Below, piece after piece: positions 1 to 9,200 of a stretch of DNA of 38,358 nt (within the stretch, counting starts at the first letter, position 1; every line of letters begins with the position of its first letter). Below the pieces are notes generated by a model that did not search any database, was not told where the DNA came from, and saw only the letters and a list, made by a program, of their open reading frames with translations. The translations under genes and the position numbers were made by a program. This stretch comes from an uncultured Prevotellaceae bacterium (GTDB taxonomy: Bacteria; Bacteroidota; Bacteroidia; Bacteroidales; Bacteroidaceae). The DNA is taken from contig CAMOTI010000163.1 of NCBI GenBank assembly GCA_946625675.1, forward strand, positions 1-38,358, given 5' to 3'.

Positions 1-2543
1 GTGCGTCCGCAAAGACCATAGTCGTAGCTGTAGGTGTTGATGCCGTCGAAGAGGGTGTAGGCGTAGCTGCGTTGGTTGAGCAGGTTGGTGAGTTCAAGCC
101 GGACGACGCAGGGTTTGTATTTATACTGAGCCGAGGCGTTGAAGAGCGACATGTGCTTGTAGCGGTCTGTGGCTATTTGCCGCCGCACATGGTCGTAGTC
201 AATTGAAAGGTCGAGTTTGGGAACCGGAAACAGATGTACGGCACCGGAATGTGTCAGCGAGGTCCAGGTGTTGCTCACGTCGGAATACTTTGTCCTCGAC
301 CATCCGTAGTTGATGTTGTAACTCAGTTCGAGCCATGTGAGCGGAGTGATGGATGCGTTTCCTCTCAGTTCATAGTTGTTGGAGCGAATTTTGATGACGT
401 TGTCGTTCAACGCCTGCTCGCTGTTGCCAAATCCGTAATTCGCGTCGAATTTGAGTTTGGAGTAAATCGACGGAAAATTCTTCGTGGCGGAGAGTCTGAA
501 TCCCGTGGTGCGTGAATGGGTGTCGCGCAGCAGCGCATGGCGGTCGATGTCGATTCCTTCTATATGTTGCGAATAGAGTGTGTTCTGCTTGTTCCGTCCG
601 TGGTTAGCCTCAACCGTCATGGTGAAATACTGCATGGGGAGCTGGTATTTCCAATTTATGGAGCTGTTCCATCCCTTTGATTCGCCGATGATGCCAGATG
701 AGGTATATACAGCTCGGTACCCCGTCTGCATGGGTGCCGTCAGCAACGTCATCATATCGCCCACATGGTTGCTGACAGAGGAGTTGAATGATACTTTGTT
801 GTTGGCATTGAATGTGTAGCTGGCTCCGATGCGCGGGTTTACCTGTAGTTTTGTGAAATCGAGTTTATTATAGTACAGTCCCCTCAAGGCAATATCTGCC
901 GAGGCATTGAAGTAGAACCTCCGGTTTTTGGAGTGGATGTCGAATCCTGGCGAGACAGAAGGAGTGAACTCCCAGCCGTGTATGTGATTGCGGTCAGCCT
1001 GCGGTATGCGGTTCGTCTCCAGGTTGTCGTAAGCGGCATAGATGTTGACGGGCAGATTCAGCCTGAATAGTTTTCCTACGGGTATTTGAAAAGATGACCC
1101 CACATTCATGGTGAGTGTGGACGACTGGGCGGTCTGCCCGTAGCTTCGTCCGTTGTTGAGGAAATTAAGTCGGAGGGTAGGGGTTCGCTTGAAGGAAACG
1201 GAGGTGTTCACGCTCCTGCGCACTCCTTTCTTGTTTTTCGTCATCCAGTTCAGCTGGTTTGCCAGTTCGAAGGACGACGTACGCCTGCGTTGCTCCACCG
1301 GCAGATTGTTCGACAGAATGTCCCCTTCGTTCTGGTCGAACCTTCCTTTTATCACGAACGACTCATTCAGATAGAGATTGTCGCCGTTTTTCAGATAGTT
1401 GACCGACAGCTTGGGCAGGTGGATCTTGGAGAGCGGCGAGGTGGTCTCACTGACGGTCACGTAGTCGCCCTCTCCCGCCATCATGACAGAACTCTGGCTG
1501 ATGTCGTGCGTTGCTCGGTGGTAGCTGTAGTCTGCGTTGATTTTGGCCGTGGTGATAGAGTCGAATTTCTGAATGGCGTTGACGGTAGCCATGGCATTGC
1601 GCTGATAGGCATACTCGCCCTTGGGAGGAGCGCCGCCGTCGAAGCCCCCGAACAGCACTGTGGCCCGGGTGCTGATGCCCGACCCTCCGAAGTGATCGTA
1701 CATGTCGGCATGGGCAAAGTTCTTGTAGTTGCTTCCTTTCAGCGAGCAGATGGTCTGGAACTTGTCGGTGAACATCATGCCGGTGAGTCCGAGCAATGCC
1801 TGCAGCTCGTCCTTTCCGTCCTGCATCCATCCGATGCCTGCCTCTTCTTGTCCGAAAGGCTTGAACTTCGCTTTTTTCGCCAGCTTGATGTTCATCGACA
1901 CCTCGTCGCTGGGCAGGTCCTTCTCGATTTTACGTGAGTGATGGTTGCGCACGATCTCCACGTTTGTCACGTAGTCCGCCGGGATGTTCCTCGTGGCGAG
2001 GTTGTACTTGCCGCCCAGCAGGTCAAGCCCCTCTATGTTGAACTGCGAGATGGGCTTGCCCATATAGCTGATGGCACCGCTCTGAGCCACGTCCACTCCC
2101 GGGAGCCGTTTAAGTCCGTCCTCCAGTGTCACGTCGCCCTTGCCCAGGAACGAGGCCAGATTGTGGCTCAGCGTGTCGCCTTTCTGCCATAGCGGGCGTC
2201 CTTTTATCGTGACCTCCCGCAGCGCCATCGTTTTCGGGCAGAGCACCATGTCCTGACGGATGTCCTTCCCGCTTGCTTTCAGCACGACGGAGTCTTTCTC
2301 ATAACTGAGGTGGCTGAACATGAGCATGAACTCCTCGCCCTTCAGTCCTTTCAGCTGCAGGCTGTAGGTGCCTTGAAGGTTGGTGGAGGTGAAGGCCACG
2401 GTCTTGCCCCCTTCCAGTGCCTTCACAATCACGTTGCTGGCAGGCTTGTTCTGCAAGTCCAAGACCCTGCCGCTCACTTTCACCTGAGCTGAGGTGGCAA
2501 AGGGGAGCGTCAACAGTAAGATGGCAAGAAATATTCTGTACAT
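1..2543 (-). CDS. Outer-membrane beta-barrel protein, TonB-receptor-like (3' end outside window)
   Basis: One open frame runs without a stop from an ATG at 2543 to the window edge, so about 847 residues are visible and the C-terminus is missing. It opens with a signal peptide (YRIFLAILLLTLPFATSAQ), then a CarboxypepD_reg-like beta-sandwich (about residues 20-105). A plug-like segment follows, with KGDTLSHNLASF, LEDGLKRLPGVDV and FNIEGLDLLGG, and then a long barrel region rich in alternating aromatic and polar residues. This layout matches the outer_membrane_beta-barrel family of Bacteroidota, which resemble TonB-dependent receptors; the ligand is unknown. The start lies 6 bp after the stop of the upstream GLPGLI gene, so they are almost certainly co-transcribed. 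No TonB box was identified with confidence. The family call is solid; active TonB-dependent transport is inference. Confidence 0.85.
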   Translation of the reverse strand, partial: MYRIFLAILLLTLPFATSAQVKVSGRVLDLQNKPASNVIVKALEGGKTVAFTSTNLQGTYSLQLKGLKGEEFMLMFSHLSYEKDSVVLKASGKDIRQDMVLCPKTMALREVTIKGRPLWQKGDTLSHNLASFLGKGDVTLEDGLKRLPGVDVAQSGAISYMGKPISQFNIEGLDLLGGKYNLATRNIPADYVTNVEIVRNHHSRKIEKDLPSDEVSMNIKLAKKAKFKPFGQEEAGIGWMQDGKDELQALLGLTGMMFTDKFQTICSLKGSNYKNFAHADMYDHFGGSGISTRATVLFGGFDGGAPPKGEYAYQRNAMATVNAIQKFDSITTAKINADYSYHRATHDISQSSVMMAGEGDYVTVSETTSPLSKIHLPKLSVNYLKNGDNLYLNESFVIKGRFDQNEGDILSNNLPVEQRRRTSSFELANQLNWMTKNKKGVRRSVNTSVSFKRTPTLRLNFLNNGRSYGQTAQSSTLTMNVGSSFQIPVGKLFRLNLPVNIYAAYDNLETNRIPQADRNHIHGWEFTPSVSPGFDIHSKNRRFYFNASADIALRGLYYNKLDFTKLQVNPRIGASYTFNANNKVSFNSSVSNHVGDMMTLLTAPMQTGYRAVYTSSGIIGESKGWNSSINWKYQLPMQYFTMTVEANHGRNKQNTLYSQHIEGIDIDRHALLRDTHSRTTGFRLSATKNFPSIYSKLKFDANYGFGNSEQALNDNVIKIRSNNYELRGNASITPLTWLELSYNINYGWSRTKYSDVSNTWTSLTHSGAVHLFPVPKLDLSIDYDHVRRQIATDRYKHMSLFNASAQYKYKPCVVRLELTNLLNQRSYAYTLFDGINTYSYDYGLCGR

Positions 2544-2549
2544 GTCGGT

Positions 2550-3431
2550 TTATTCTAATTCCAATGGTTGATATTGGTTGCACTTAAACGGTATGGCCAC
2601 ACCATTGATGATTCTCGTCAGATATCTCAATGGGATGCTCCTGTCGGGATTCCGAGGGGTTTTCTCCAGGCTCCACAGGGTCCAACCCTGTTCGTCGGCG
2701 TCACTTATGGTGTGATAATAAAGCGGGTCGGCCGGGTAGCGTGGGTTGAGAAACAGCTTGTTGCGTCTTTCGATAAACTTCTCACGCTTGATTTTCTGGT
2801 TCGGACGCTTTGCCTCTTCCATCGTTATCGGAAACACTCTCTTGACAAGCTCGAAGAGCTCAAAAGTGAAGATGCCGCCTTCGTCCTCGCATTTCACGAT
2901 GAGCCCGGGCAGCCCGTGGAATTTCCATGGACCGGCCGTAGACGCCACTTCTTCCGCAAACCATGCGGTCCATTTCCTGCCGGCATAACTTGTCTGTGCT
3001 TTGCTGCAGAGAAATCCGCTCACGGTCATCGTGTCCTCGAGAACAGTCCATTTCTGCTCCTCATTCTCTTCATACACATAATGTTGGACCGGTATGTCCT
3101 CATATACTGTCATCTTCTTGCCGCCTATGTCCCTCAGTATGGTGGGCACGTGCGCTTTCTCCTCTGCGGACATGGCGTCAAACGTTTCCTGAGTCTCTCC
3201 GTTGATTTTTGTCCAGAAACTATGGTAGCCCATTGTCTTGGTGAAATGTTGTCCAACGAGGACGACCGTCTGCAGAGAGTCTGTGACCGGCTCTCCGTCT
3301 GCTGTTTTTGTGTTGACGCGGAAATGATACCCCACGGTAAACATTGTGGAGTCAATCGGCGTTTCGTCTTTGGCATGAATACCAGAATAAATCATGCCAA
3401 ACAGAATAATTATAAACAGTTTTTTCATCAT
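2550..3431 (-). CDS. GLPGLI family protein, copy 3 in operon order
   Basis: This 293-aa protein has a signal peptide (KKLFIIILFGMIYSGIHA) and the family motif GLPGLI at about residues 173-178, preceded by AGPWKFH. The family is named after this motif and its function is unknown. The common pattern of the three local copies is W-T-x(3)-D-T-M/L-T, then G-[FY]-x-C, then a G-x(2)-W segment, then GPW-x(2)-GLPGLI, and a C-terminal PLE. This copy has Val where the other two have an early Cys (HFRV against YEC or YRC), so it lacks one half of a possible disulfide. It is the last GLPGLI gene of the locus, 6 bp before the barrel gene ending at the window edge. A periplasmic or surface partner role for that barrel is inference from adjacency. 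Confidence 0.9.
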   Translation of the reverse strand: MMKKLFIIILFGMIYSGIHAKDETPIDSTMFTVGYHFRVNTKTADGEPVTDSLQTVVLVGQHFTKTMGYHSFWTKINGETQETFDAMSAEEKAHVPTILRDIGGKKMTVYEDIPVQHYVYEENEEQKWTVLEDTMTVSGFLCSKAQTSYAGRKWTAWFAEEVASTAGPWKFHGLPGLIVKCEDEGGIFTFELFELVKRVFPITMEEAKRPNQKIKREKFIERRNKLFLNPRYPADPLYYHTISDADEQGWTLWSLEKTPRNPDRSIPLRYLTRIINGVAIPFKCNQYQPLELE

Positions 3432-3515
3432 TAAAATTTTTTTCTGATTATGGTAGTGAAATAAATACGTGATTCAATTTCAAGCTGCATTGACCTGTCT
3501 GTCATAGCAGACTAT

Positions 3516-3560
3516 CGTCTTGTCTTCTTGTCTTCTCGTCTTCTCGTCTTCTCGTCTTCT
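3516..3560. repeat. Tandem octamer repeat (GTCTTCTC)n abutting a stop codon
   Basis: About five to six copies of an 8-bp unit, read GTCTTCTC on the plus strand (GAAGACGA in the direction of the gene), run directly into the TAA of the GLPGLI gene ending at 3560. Some units have TCTTCTTG variants. The flank contains CTGTC and GACTATC, which recur beside the copies near 16249 and 33714. Confidence 0.8.
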
Positions 3561-4462
3561 TATTTTTCTAACGGCTGAAACACATGTGCTTTCTTCCCTA
3601 CGAATACTCCATTGATGATTTCCGACATCTCTCCGCTGCCGTTCTCGTAGTAAATCACGTCTTCAGTCTGGGTTAAAGCCCTGATGTCTGCGTAATACAT
3701 CGGGTTTTTCGGGTAGAGTTTGCTCCCGAAAATTTTGTTGCGCTGGCTGATCAGTTTCTTGTCAGCCACTTTCTTTGTAATGGCGTTATGCTCATAAAAG
3801 ACGGGCGTCTTCACTTTTTCCAGACCTTCCATCGCAAAACGGTGGATGCCGTCACGGCTTTCGGCTTCGAGTATCAGTCCGGGCAGGCCGTTCAGTTTCC
3901 ATGGGCCGGCAGCGACAGGGATGTCCTCCGTGAAACGTACGGTCCATTCGAGTCCGTGATATTTGCTGCTGGCCGTCTTGCATCGGTAGCCGTTTATGGT
4001 CAGCGTGTCGAGCTCCCGTATGGTCCATGTCGGCCGGTCCAGCTCCTCGCACGACTCATAATGGCCTGGCGGGATGATGTCTCTCACGGTCGTCATGCCA
4101 TCAGGATAGTTGGTCCACACTTCTGGCACATGACACATGGCATCCGACTGAACCGTAGCGTAGTTTTCCAGTGTGAAGTAGGTCGCGTCTTCCGTGTCTT
4201 CCAGATATTTGTGATAGGGATAGAAGCGGGCGCAATGCCCGCCTGACTGAAGCACACACCGCATGCTGTCGGTCACAGGCTGACCGTCAGAATCCAAGGT
4301 TTTGCAACGGTAATTGTACACAACCACGACGTTCGATACATCGATGCTGTCCTGATGCAGTTTTGCGGCAAGATAGGTGGCCATGAGATCAGTCAAGCCG
4401 TCATCCTGGGCATGCACTGCTGTAGCAAGCGTGAAGGTAATAATGGTTATTAAAATTTTCAT
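3560..4462 (-). CDS. GLPGLI family protein, copy 2 in operon order
   Basis: This 300-aa secreted protein has the signal peptide MKILITIITFTLATAVHA and the motif GLPGLI at about residues 192-197. It shares the blocks W-T-[IV]-x-E-x-D-T-L-T, GYRC, GPWKLN and C-terminal HVFQPLEK with its neighbours. It has an extra stretch of about 20 residues after the signal peptide and several additional cysteines (C53 and C161 match the conserved pair; others near 69, 77, 110 and 138). It is separated from the next upstream GLPGLI gene by 514 bp that carry an inserted plus-strand toxin-antitoxin remnant. The function of the family is unknown, and nothing in this copy looks catalytic. Its stop codon runs straight into an octamer repeat. 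Confidence 0.9.
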   Translation of the reverse strand: MKILITIITFTLATAVHAQDDGLTDLMATYLAAKLHQDSIDVSNVVVVYNYRCKTLDSDGQPVTDSMRCVLQSGGHCARFYPYHKYLEDTEDATYFTLENYATVQSDAMCHVPEVWTNYPDGMTTVRDIIPPGHYESCEELDRPTWTIRELDTLTINGYRCKTASSKYHGLEWTVRFTEDIPVAAGPWKLNGLPGLILEAESRDGIHRFAMEGLEKVKTPVFYEHNAITKKVADKKLISQRNKIFGSKLYPKNPMYYADIRALTQTEDVIYYENGSGEMSEIINGVFVGKKAHVFQPLEK

Positions 4463-4528
4463 TGCTTTTGTTTTTTTTACACAAATGATTAAAAATTATA
4501 AAAAAATATCTCAATTTTCTCTTTTAAA

Positions 4529-4558
4529 TTGAATATCAAACAAAAATTCGTAACTTTG
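4529..4558 (+). promoter_or_regulatory. Promoter of the small antitoxin-like gene
   Basis: TAACTTTG at 4551-4558 matches the Bacteroidota -7 element TAnnTTTG. A TTG at 4529-4531 lies 19 nt upstream in the -33 position. Transcription would begin near 4565, about 20 nt before the ATG at 4586. Confidence 0.6.
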
Positions 4559-4585
4559 TTATGTAAAACAAAAAAAATATTTGTT

Positions 4586-4756
4586 ATGGCAAGACCTATT
4601 AAAGAAACACCTGTTCTGAAAGGCGAAGACGCATACAATTTCGAGTGGAGAAGATTGGAGGTTGAGAACAGAACAACTGAAGAGCGCGCTGAAGCTCGAA
4701 AAAAATTTCAGGAAGCAGTTGCAGAAGCTAAAAAACATATTGAGTGGTGTTGGTAA
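4586..4756 (+). CDS. Small antitoxin-like protein paired with a GNAT toxin remnant
   Basis: This 56-aa product starts MARPIKETPVLKGEDAYNF and ends in a charged helix rich in Glu, Lys and Arg. A longer frame begins at 4529, but that start lies upstream of the predicted transcription start, so ATG 4586 is preferred. Small Bacteroidota proteins beginning MARPI-x-ETP typically precede a GNAT-fold acetyltransferase, and one follows here after 3 bp. By analogy with GNAT-type toxin-antitoxin pairs (TacT-like) it is probably the antitoxin. That role is inferred from gene order and size; no DNA-binding motif is obvious. It is one of very few plus-strand genes in this part of the window and has its own promoter, which fits an insertion into the operon. 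Confidence 0.6.
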   Translation: MARPIKETPVLKGEDAYNFEWRRLEVENRTTEERAEARKKFQEAVAEAKKHIEWCW

Positions 4757-4759
4757 ATT

Positions 4760-4960
4760 ATGAGACTCATTCCCTTGACCTCTGACTATAAACTGACCCA
4801 ATTTGATTGTGGGGACAGCGATTTGAATGATTTTCTTCTTAACGATGCAAAGAAAGCTTATGAATTGCGTATCGCTAATACGTTCATTCTTGAAGACGAT
4901 GGACGTATTGTTGCATTTTTTTGTTTCTTTATGTCTCTTATACTGTCCATTCTTCTTTAG
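4760..4960 (+). pseudogene. Truncated GNAT acetyltransferase toxin
   Basis: The 66-aa frame opens MRLIPLTSDYKLTQFDCGD, followed by LNDFLLNDAKKAY and NTFILEDDGRIVAFF. This is the standard N-terminus of GNAT toxins (the F-x-C-G-x-x-x-L-N-x-F-L signature). Intact members are about 160-180 aa, with the acetyl-CoA-binding R/Q-x-x-G-x-G/A loop in the second half. Here homology appears to end near residue 50, a short hydrophobic tail follows, and the frame stops at 4960, 16 bp from the end of the converging GLPGLI gene. The acetyl-CoA site is absent, so the product cannot acetylate. I see no continuation in either other plus frame, so loss by deletion is more likely than a simple frameshift. Confidence 0.75.
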
Positions 4961-4976
4961 GTATCAGAACATGCCA

Positions 4977-5846
4977 TTATTCCTTTTCAAGCGGCTTAAA
5001 CACATGTGCGCTTGTCAGCAGGGGGCGTCCGTCGGCGTATATGTACTGCTTGCCGCCAAAATTCATCACGTCCATGTGGTTGATGGCACCGCCGAGCGAC
5101 AAGGTATATCCAGTCTGTGCCGACCCGCTCTTATCTGCAACGTGGTACATCGGATTACCCGCATACTGGTTGTTGCCGTATATTTCGTTGCGGTATTTCA
5201 GCAGCTTTGCGTATTTCATGCGGTGAACCTCGGGGTTCTGTTCGGGGCTGGTAATCGGTGAGGACTCTTGTCGCAATTCTGAAAGGCAGAAAGTATGTGC
5301 TTCGCTCTCTGCGCGGACAATCAGTCCCGGCAGGCCATGCAGGCGCCAAGGACCGGCCGACGACGGTATCTCGTCCGTGTAATACGCATGCCATTCCACG
5401 CCTCGGAATGTTGCAGTGGCTTGCTGGCAGAGATAGCCGTTCACGGTCATCGTGTCTTCCTTGAGTGTCCACTCGATTTCGGGCGTCTCTTCAGTGCCTT
5501 CGTATTCGTGCGGGAAGATGAATTCTCGTATGGTGGTGCTTCCCGTGGGGAGGCCGATCCACACGGTTGGCATGTGCATCAAGGCTTCCTGGTAGGCTGC
5601 TACGATGTCAGCTTCTGATGGCTCGCCGCTCTTTGTATAGTCGGAGTAGGGCATCGACTTGGTCAGCAGCCGTCCTGCCTGTACCGCAAGCTGCATCTTG
5701 TCGACGACATCTTTTCCACTGGCGGTCTGAGTCCTGCATTCATACTCATACACAGCCACGAACTGGGCCGTGTCGACCACTTCTGTCTGGGCCTGTGAAG
5801 GAAGAACCCCCAACACGGCAATTAGCAATAAGAATGTTCTGGTCAT
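4977..5846 (-). CDS. GLPGLI family protein, copy 1 in operon order
   Basis: This 289-aa secreted protein has the signal peptide MTRTFLLLIAVLGVLPSQAQ and the GLPGLI motif at about residues 171-176. It shares IEWTLKEDTMTVNGYLC, GPWRLH and a C-terminal HVFKPLEK with the other two copies. C37 and C140 fall in the positions of a possible disulfide shared with the copy at 3560-4462. It lies 362 bp downstream of the large barrel gene ending at 6209. The sequence supports family membership and export; the role is unknown. Confidence 0.9.
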   Translation of the reverse strand: MTRTFLLLIAVLGVLPSQAQTEVVDTAQFVAVYEYECRTQTASGKDVVDKMQLAVQAGRLLTKSMPYSDYTKSGEPSEADIVAAYQEALMHMPTVWIGLPTGSTTIREFIFPHEYEGTEETPEIEWTLKEDTMTVNGYLCQQATATFRGVEWHAYYTDEIPSSAGPWRLHGLPGLIVRAESEAHTFCLSELRQESSPITSPEQNPEVHRMKYAKLLKYRNEIYGNNQYAGNPMYHVADKSGSAQTGYTLSLGGAINHMDVMNFGGKQYIYADGRPLLTSAHVFKPLEKE

Positions 5847-6095
5847 TTTGTGTGATTAGTTTGTTGATTTATAATTAGTTCAAATTTCTATTCTTTAAAG
5901 TTTCCCGCACGATCATCCCTGACGGTGCGGGAGTAGCTCCATGATAACAACTTTCATTAACTACATTATCTCTATCTTGTTGTACAAATTCATGAAGCTT
6001 TTAATTTCTGACTTACTTTTCATTTATCTCATAATCCTGTCTCTTATCATCTTCATTCCTCATCCTAAAATAATTGTTGTCATAAGTAACTACAT

Positions 6096-6116
6096 TTTTC
6101 ACTTTTCACTATTCAC
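6096..6116. repeat. Three tandem heptamers (TTTTCAC type)
   Basis: TTTTCAC, TTTTCAC and TATTCAC follow one another exactly. The same three units in the same order occur at 36367-36387. A weaker pair (TTTCACTGTTCAC) lies at 6184-6196, just beyond the stop of the barrel gene. Confidence 0.75.
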
Positions 6117-6135
6117 TTCGTAGAATCTTTTCACA

Positions 6136-6180
6136 ACTCGGCAGAGTTCAAACAAGTTTGACTTTGCACTCGCTGCTCCA
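6136..6180 (-). repeat. Dispersed intergenic element, copy 1
   Basis: Read on the minus strand it contains GCGAGTGCAAAGTCAAACTT followed by GTTTGAACTCTGCCGAG. It matches the element near 24424 at about 24 of 32 aligned bases. It has a small internal inverted repeat, TCAAAC-AA-GTTTGA. Confidence 0.6.
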
Positions 6181-6208
6181 AGATTTCACTGTTCACTAAA
6201 AAGTCTCA

Positions 6209-9200
6209 TCATTTCTCCCTGTTTTTGGGGATCTTCTGGAATTTATAGGTCACGTGGAGCATGATGTAGCGGGGCAGGGTGTTGCGAATGGTTTCGGTAC
6301 GTCCCTGTCCGTTGATGACAATCTGCGTGTTCGAAAGCTGGTGGAGTATGTCGAAAGCCTCGAGGTTGACTAAGATTTTTCCTTTGCAGAACGGACGTGA
6401 CACGGAGGCGTTCCACACGAGGTCATCGCTGTTGAGCGACCTCTCACCATATCCTCGCCGCGAGTACATCTTGACGTCGGTGTTGATGTTCAGATTTTTC
6501 AGCCATGCAGGGCACGATTGATATTTGAACACATAACCTCCATTGATTCCGTAGGAGAAGTCAACGGCATTGATTTCCTCAATGGTGTGCTCCTTGTTGT
6601 TGGCATGACGGTATTGCCCATACAGCTGTGCACCGAGATAGAGGTCGTTATAGCGGTAGTTGAGAGTCAGTCGGTCTTCCAGATACCAGTTGTTCACATG
6701 GGATAACGAGGTCTTCACTTCCGGCATCTCGGAAGTCAGGGCATTGGTTGCCATCGCATAGTCCACATTGCGTGTGTAATCACCGTGGATGTAGTTGTTG
6801 AGTGTCAGCCGCTTCTCCTTGTCGGGCTGGATGCCGAAGCTGCTGAAGAAATAGGTTTGCCAGTTTCCGTCCACATTCTGTGGCTGGTAGGTGTAGACGC
6901 CGGTCTGGGTGTTGTAGGAATAGCCTTGCGACACCTGGTTGAGGAAAAATCGCAGTCCTCCGCCGATGTTGAACGTGGTGTTGTGCTGCTTCCAGCTTCG
7001 GGTGAAGCTGGTCTGCATCCGGTGGTCGGTTCGCATCTTCAGATGAGGGTTGCCGAGCCGGATACTGAGCGGATTGGCGTCGTTACGGATGTCCACCATG
7101 TTGTAGAGGTCGGGCATGGTCATCGACAATGAGTAGTCGAAACTGACATACCGCTCCCAGTTGTTCCATGCCAGATAGGCGTAAACTGATGGAGTGAAGG
7201 TGAATTTCTTCTGCTGTAGTTCGGTGTTGACGGCCTCGCTCCTGTAATCCAATCGTTCGTTCAGGAAATTTATAGGAGCCTGTATTCTGAAATATTGGTA
7301 TTTCCCGTCTTCATCCTTCGTGTACTTCGTCTGAAACGAAATCACATGCTTCTCGTTTGTCTTCCTCCTGTCGTAGGAGTTGTTGGCATCCATGGCCAGC
7401 AGCAGCGAGTCGCGGCTGGAGGGGAGCGTTCCGAACTGATGCCATGTGTCGTCTTCCCAATAGGGAAGCCGGTCAAGTCGGTAGTCATCCCGTGTCTGGT
7501 GGTAGTATGCCCTGTTGTAGCCGTAGACTGTCCTGAGCGACCATCCGTTAAGCCAAGTTATGTCATAGAACGGGCCGATGGTGAATGTGGATGAGTTGTT
7601 TGGAGAATGGGTATGTCGGTTGCTCAACGTCCGTGGTTGTCCCGTCCGATAATAATCGACCGCCTGGCTGTCGTAACTGTATGAATGGTGGTTGTTCAGG
7701 CTGCCAAGTAGCTCGAAACCAATCTGGTCGCCGGTTGGGAGCTTGTGGGTGAGATCGATCGACATGGATGAGTTGATGCCGTTCCCGTCATTTTTGCTTT
7801 TCATGTGGCTCTTGTTCACGAGTGCTGCCTGGAGGTCGGGATTGAGCGATGCGGAGAAGGCCTCGTCGAGCACTTTCTTTGCCGTCCCGAAGTATTCCGG
7901 GTTGGTGAGCATGTTGGCATAACGGCTGCCTCCGTGGCTGTCGTTGTCGAAATAGCCGAAGCGGAGTTCGGCTCCCAGCCAGAATGGCTGTTTGAGTTCA
8001 AAGCGGTTGCGGATGCCGAACCTGTTGTCGTGGGAGAGGGAGTTGTTCAGCATCCTGGAGTAGGTGCTGCTCGACGAGGCGAAGAACTGCTCTGTGCTGG
8101 TGAGGGTCACGTCCCTGGTCTTGCTCCATGAGAAGTCTATCGTGACGTTTTCTTTCCAGCGCTTGTCCTTCTCGTCAATCAGCAGGTCCAGCCCGGCATT
8201 CCGCGTACTGCGTTCTCCCTGTGGTTGGTTCGACGGGCTCCATTCGCCGTTCGACCCCGGCCGTCGGCTTTCGTTCACGTTGTTGGTGTTGAAAAACGCG
8301 GTAAAGCGGGAGTTGTCGGTATAGCGGAGTGCGAACAGGCGTGCCAGATAGCGCTCGTCGAAACGGTTGCCTTCTGCGTCCCGCTCTCCGAAGGGCGTCC
8401 CGCCAGCCAGTTCCACATTGGCAATCCATCCTTGGGCATATTCACGCTTCAGCACCACGTCCATCACATAGAGTTTCTTCTCGTCGTCGCGGCCCAGCCA
8501 CTCGCTCCGGTCGGTGGACTTATGGTGGACCATCACGTTTTTCACGGTGTAGGATGGCAGGTTGTCGAGCAGCACGGTCTTGTTGTCCTTGAAAAAGTCC
8601 TTGCCGTTGAGCAGCAGTTCGTCGATTTGCTCTCCGTTCACGAGTATGCGGCCGTCGTCCTTGAGCTCCACGCCGTCGAGCTGGCGGATGAGCGCGTCGA
8701 GCATCGACCCTTCGGGCAGGTTGAAGGCATCGGCGTTATACACGATGGTGTCGCCTTTATATACCATCTTCACCTTGGTGGCACGGATGGTCACTTCGTC
8801 CAGCATACGCTCCATCAGCTCTGCCTGGGTGGGCTTTTTCTTCATCAGATGCCAGGGAGCATCGAAGAAGGTGTTGCGCGCCACACGTTTCACCTCAAAA
8901 TTGATGTCGAGTGTCTCATATTCCGGGTGCTCAGCTCGTATGATATACTTCTGCGGTCGGGCAGGCACCTGAAAGCGGTAGCCCACATCATACTTGGTGC
9001 CGCCGTCCCACTGACCCATGCCGAACACTCGCGTGGTGTCGACGACGGTGCTGTCGGAGGTCATCAGCGTGATGAAGGTGTTGTCAATGCCGATGCGCGT
9101 CACATTGTCACGCACATGTCCCCACAGGGCAATCTTGCGTTCCTCTTTCGGATTATCCTGCGCCCGTAAGGATATAGTGAGGGCTGTGCTGACAAAAACA

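Larger units (their letters stand above)
5847..6208. other. A/T-rich intergenic stretch with short repeats
   Basis: No convincing gene is present; a 60-codon plus-strand frame (5941-6123) is A/T-rich and of low complexity. The stretch holds a weak hairpin with 7-bp arms (5904-5910 and 5925-5931, CCCGCAC/GTGCGGG), three heptamers TTTTCAC, TTTTCAC, TATTCAC at 6096-6116, and a copy of a dispersed element at 6136-6180. No near-consensus promoter for the GLPGLI gene at 5846 was found. Confidence 0.6.

Noticed and set aside
2568-3434. Long plus-strand frame opposite the GLPGLI gene
   Set aside because: It is a mirror of the GLPGLI coding sequence; the minus-strand product has a signal peptide and family motif and the plus-strand one has neither.
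3516-3560. CRISPR-like array
   Set aside because: The units are 8 bp without spacers, so this is a simple tandem repeat; no array or cas genes were seen in the window.
5904-5931. Hairpin CCCGCAC/GTGCGGG as a terminator of the barrel gene
   Set aside because: It is about 280 bp beyond the stop, has a 14-nt loop and no U-tract on either side.
5941-6123. 60-codon plus-strand frame rich in Ile, Leu and Phe
   Set aside because: It lies in A/T-rich intergenic DNA, has no promoter or leader, and its last part is the heptamer repeat.
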